The notes under the pieces are model-generated. The model saw nothing but the letters and a program-made list of their open reading frames with translations. It was not told the DNA's origin and made no database searches. A stretch of 64,000 nt of DNA, taken from NCBI GenBank assembly GCA_025267735.1, contig CM046301.1, positions 66,731,872 to 66,795,871 on the forward strand. Direction: 5' to 3'. Shown piece after piece: positions 61,301-64,000 of this stretch. Position 1 is the stretch's first letter. Each line of letters begins with the position of its first letter. The position numbers and the translations under genes were made by a program. Origin of the DNA: Mactra quadrangularis. Taxonomy: Eukaryota; Mollusca; Bivalvia; Venerida; Mactridae.

Positions 61301-61670
61301 TTTAATCGATTTTAGTAAAAATAGGAACAATAATTCTCAAAAGGTGATTAATATAGAAGCGTACTTTGTAGCGCTAAACCGTAACCTTTTGATGTGGCGT
61401 ATTGATTTCTTGTGGGTGTTCACTAAGCCAAAGGACATTAAATAGTTCTATTATTGAGGATAAAATTTTTTTTGACAATAAACATTTCCGGGTTTAAACC
61501 CTTCATTTTATAATTTAAGTTATATTTTCCTGCGAAAAATTATAATACAGCCTCTCATGCTGTTATACACCAACTCTTTACCAGTCAACTTGGATAAACT
61601 GTTTACGAAAAAACGCATCCCGTAACTCTAGGCCCTAGAGTTACGGAAGTTCCGTAACTGTAAACAACCA
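58360..61670. mobile_element. 3.3-kb TIR element filled with AAACTCTTT/AAAGAGTTT pairs
   Basis: Terminal arms of about 80 bp: ACAGTTACGATACCGTAACT... to GCGTTTTTTCGTAAACAGTT and GACTGGTAAAGAGTT at 58366-58440, with the inverse at 61572-61662. The right arm carries an extra CTAGAGTTACGG block. The interior has about 11 degenerate units of 150-215 bp, each with AAAACTCTTTA(C) and, some 50 bp later, TAAAGAGTTTTT. No transposase is visible. Confidence 0.75.
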
Positions 61671-61782
61671 TTGGTAGGGTTGCTTTTCTTGATACATTAC
61701 TCTGTAGGTTAAAAACAACCATGATTGTTTATTGCTTGGCTTTCTACAATGTTTAATTACTGTTACAATTTTCGAATTTTAG

Positions 61783-62569
61783 CTCGACTTTTCAAAGAAA
61801 TGAGAGCTACTACTATCACGTTGGCTTCGGAGGTGGCGTTTGTTTTCACGTTTTAGTTTTTTGAAACTCTAATAATCTTCAACACTATCCAAGTTACAGC
61901 ATTGAAAGTTGGTATACTTATTAAGTGGGACTATATTAACTATACTGTGAAAAGGGATAACTCTGGATGAATTATATTTGAGTTATTGCCCTTTTTATAC
62001 TTAAAGAATTAAGTTTTTCCTATAGTATATCTTCAAAACTGATCAAGATATTTGACTAAAAGTTTGTTTACTTATTTGTCGGTATGATCTCTACAGACTA
62101 CATGACCATGAAGTGGCATAACTGTGGATGAATTATTTTTGGAGTAATTGCCCTTTTATACTTAAAGAATTGCATAATATGAGGTTAAAGTTTTTCCTAT
62201 GTAGAATATCTTCAATACTGATCAAGATCTACTCGACTACAAAGGGATGTAACTCTTGATGAATATTTTTTGAAGTTGTGCACCTTTACATCTTTTAAAT
62301 TAGGGTTAAAGCACTTAAAACTATGACAGATAGTATGCTTATTAATCAGAACTACATATACATGACTACAAAGGGACATAACTCTTGGTTATTTTTGGAG
62401 TTATTCCCCTTTACTTTAATATTAAAATTTGCTTAAATTAAAATATAAATAGTTCCTTATAAAGATATCTAAATGAAAATAGGTACAATGTATGCTTATT
62501 CATTGATACTATATGTATACTTAACTTTGAAGGAACATTACTATGGATGAATGTTTTAGGAGTTATGCC
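61783..62569 (+). mobile_element. HINE-like family A relative, 5' part
   Basis: TTTTAGCTCGACTTTTCAAA head, GGCTTCGGAGGTGGCGTTTG, then units of about 175 bp (GGATAACTCTGGATGAATTA, GAGTTATTGCCCTTTT, CTTCAATACTGATCAAGAT). No 3' hairpin is seen before the next head at about 62573. Confidence 0.7.
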
Positions 62570-64000
62570 TTTTTTAGCTCGACTTTTCGAAGAAAATGAG
62601 ACCTATTGCTATCACTTGGGCGTCGGCGTCGGTGTCGGCGTCGGCGTTGGCGTTGGTTTTCAGGTTAAAGTTTTTTGAAACACTTATAACTTCAACACTA
62701 TCCAAGTTATTTTATTGAAAGTTGGTATACTTATTTAGTGGGACTATATTAACCATTCTGTGAAAGAGGATAACTCTGGATGAATTATTTTATGAGTTAT
62801 TGCCCTTTTATACTTAAAAAATTGCAAAATATGAGGTTTAAGTTTTTCCTGTGTAGAATATCATCAATACTGATCAAGACATTTGACTTAAAGTTTGTAT
62901 ACTTATTTGTCGCTACCATATCTACATGACTGTGAAGGCACATAACTGTGGATGAATTATTTTTGGAGTAATTGCCCTTTTATTCTTAAGAAATTGCAAA
63001 ATATGAGGTTAAAGTTTTATTCTTTGTAGAATATCTTCAATACTGATCAAGATATTTGACTTAAAGTTTGTGTACTTATTTGTCCGTACTATATCTACCC
63101 GACTATGATGGACGTAACTGTGGATGAATTATTCTTGGAGTAATTGCCCTTTTAAACTAAAAAAAAGCAAAATATAATGTTAAAATTGTTTCTATATGTA
63201 ATATCCTTAATACTAATCAAGATATTTGACTTTAAATTTTTATACTTAATAATCGGTACTATATCTACACAACTATGAAAGGACATTACTGTGGATGAAT
63301 TATTTTTTGAGTTATGACCCTTTATACTTTAACATTTATGTTTAAAATTTGTTCTAATGGGATATATTTAGAACTTATGAATATATTTGAATGAAAGTTG
63401 GAATGCTTATTCGTCAGTTCTTGATCTATCGGACTTTAAAGGGACATAACTCTGGATTAATTACTTTCCGAGTTATTCCCCTTTCCCCTTTATACTTTGA
63501 TTATTAAGGGTTATGTTTGCTCAAATTGAATATATTTTGTTAGATAGAAAGTTAGTATACTTTTTCATCTGTACTACATCTGGTCGAATACAATGGGATG
63601 TAATAATTGATGAATTATTGTTGGAGTTGTGACCCTTTTCAACTTTTTAATTTGGGAGAAAGTATTATGAAATATTTTCAATACTTATGGATATATTTAA
63701 ATGATAGTTAGTATGCTTATTCATCAGTACTACATGTAGGCGGCTACATAGGGACATATCTCTTTATGGGTTTTTTTAAGTTATGCCCCTTTACTTTAAT
63801 TTTGAATTTTGTTGAAATTGAAATACAATGTTTTTATAGTTCTTCATATAGATATTTAGATGAAAGTAGGTATGCTTATTCGTTGATACAATGTCTACTT
63901 TACCCTGATGGGACGTTACTATGGATGAATGTTTTAGGAGTAATGTCACTTTTATATTTTACAAATATGAATTGGTAATTATTATTTGACTGAATTAAAT
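62570..64000 (+). mobile_element. HINE-like family A relative, runs off the window
   Basis: TTTTTTAGCTCGACTTTTCG head with a (GGCGTC)n run at 62620-62650, then about seven units like those at 61783. The 3' end lies beyond the window. Confidence 0.7.

Overview
The window looks like nuclear DNA of a bivalve mollusc. It is AT-rich and carries long introns, several tRNA-derived SINE families, and many short non-autonomous elements with internal tandem arrays built around phrases such as GGTCAAGGTCA and TAGGTTCACCAAATTTTATG. I recall those as common in bivalve genomes. The phylum is an inference; the exact species cannot be named from the sequence.

Left third (158-22799, + strand): the 3' half of one protein-coding gene, the orthologue of RALGAPB, the beta subunit of the Ral GTPase-activating complex. 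I place 17 exons encoding 868 C-terminal residues. All splice phases agree, the open frame ends at a stop at 22797-22799, and a poly(A) signal follows. The introns hold SINEs, TIR MITEs (pogo-like, hAT-like and TA-target types), a 15-16 bp minisatellite and Helitron-like fragments. Three splice junctions of this gene lie in tandem duplications: two 3' splice sites and one 5' splice site amplified to 13 copies.

Middle (22800-34760): gene-poor and dominated by repeats. It has a complete HINE-like element (26902-27956), a truncated LINE reverse-transcriptase tail (26144-26722, - strand), a degenerate satellite of about 180 bp, a 2.34 kb TIR element with an 8-bp target duplication (29468-31811), and a 3'-truncated array of 146-bp units (32004-33907).

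Right half (34760-58240): a family of C2H2 zinc-finger genes. One intact single-exon gene (47124-48089, 11 fingers) lies between two copies of a roughly 8 kb segmental duplication. Each copy carries a damaged 7-finger gene (35662-36393 and 50360-51073) that shares one premature stop. The two copies differ by clean transposon insertions, so each serves as the empty site for the other. Insertions resolved this way include a 3.2 kb TIR element carrying nine copies of a 14-bp motif, an 867 bp palindromic element at TTAA, a 2.8 kb HINE-like element and a 245 bp MITE.

Right end (58240-64000): a 3.3 kb TIR element filled with iterated inverted AAACTCTTT/AAAGAGTTT pairs, then HINE-like tandem arrays running off the window.

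The genes are independent. RALGAPB acts in Ral GTPase signalling in the cytoplasm; the zinc-finger proteins would be nuclear DNA-binding factors. The strongest general pattern is that five unrelated-looking repeat families share one terminal architecture: matching subterminal inverted repeats, a 3' stem-loop, and a terminal CTTGTT. This is a Helentron/HINE-type layout.
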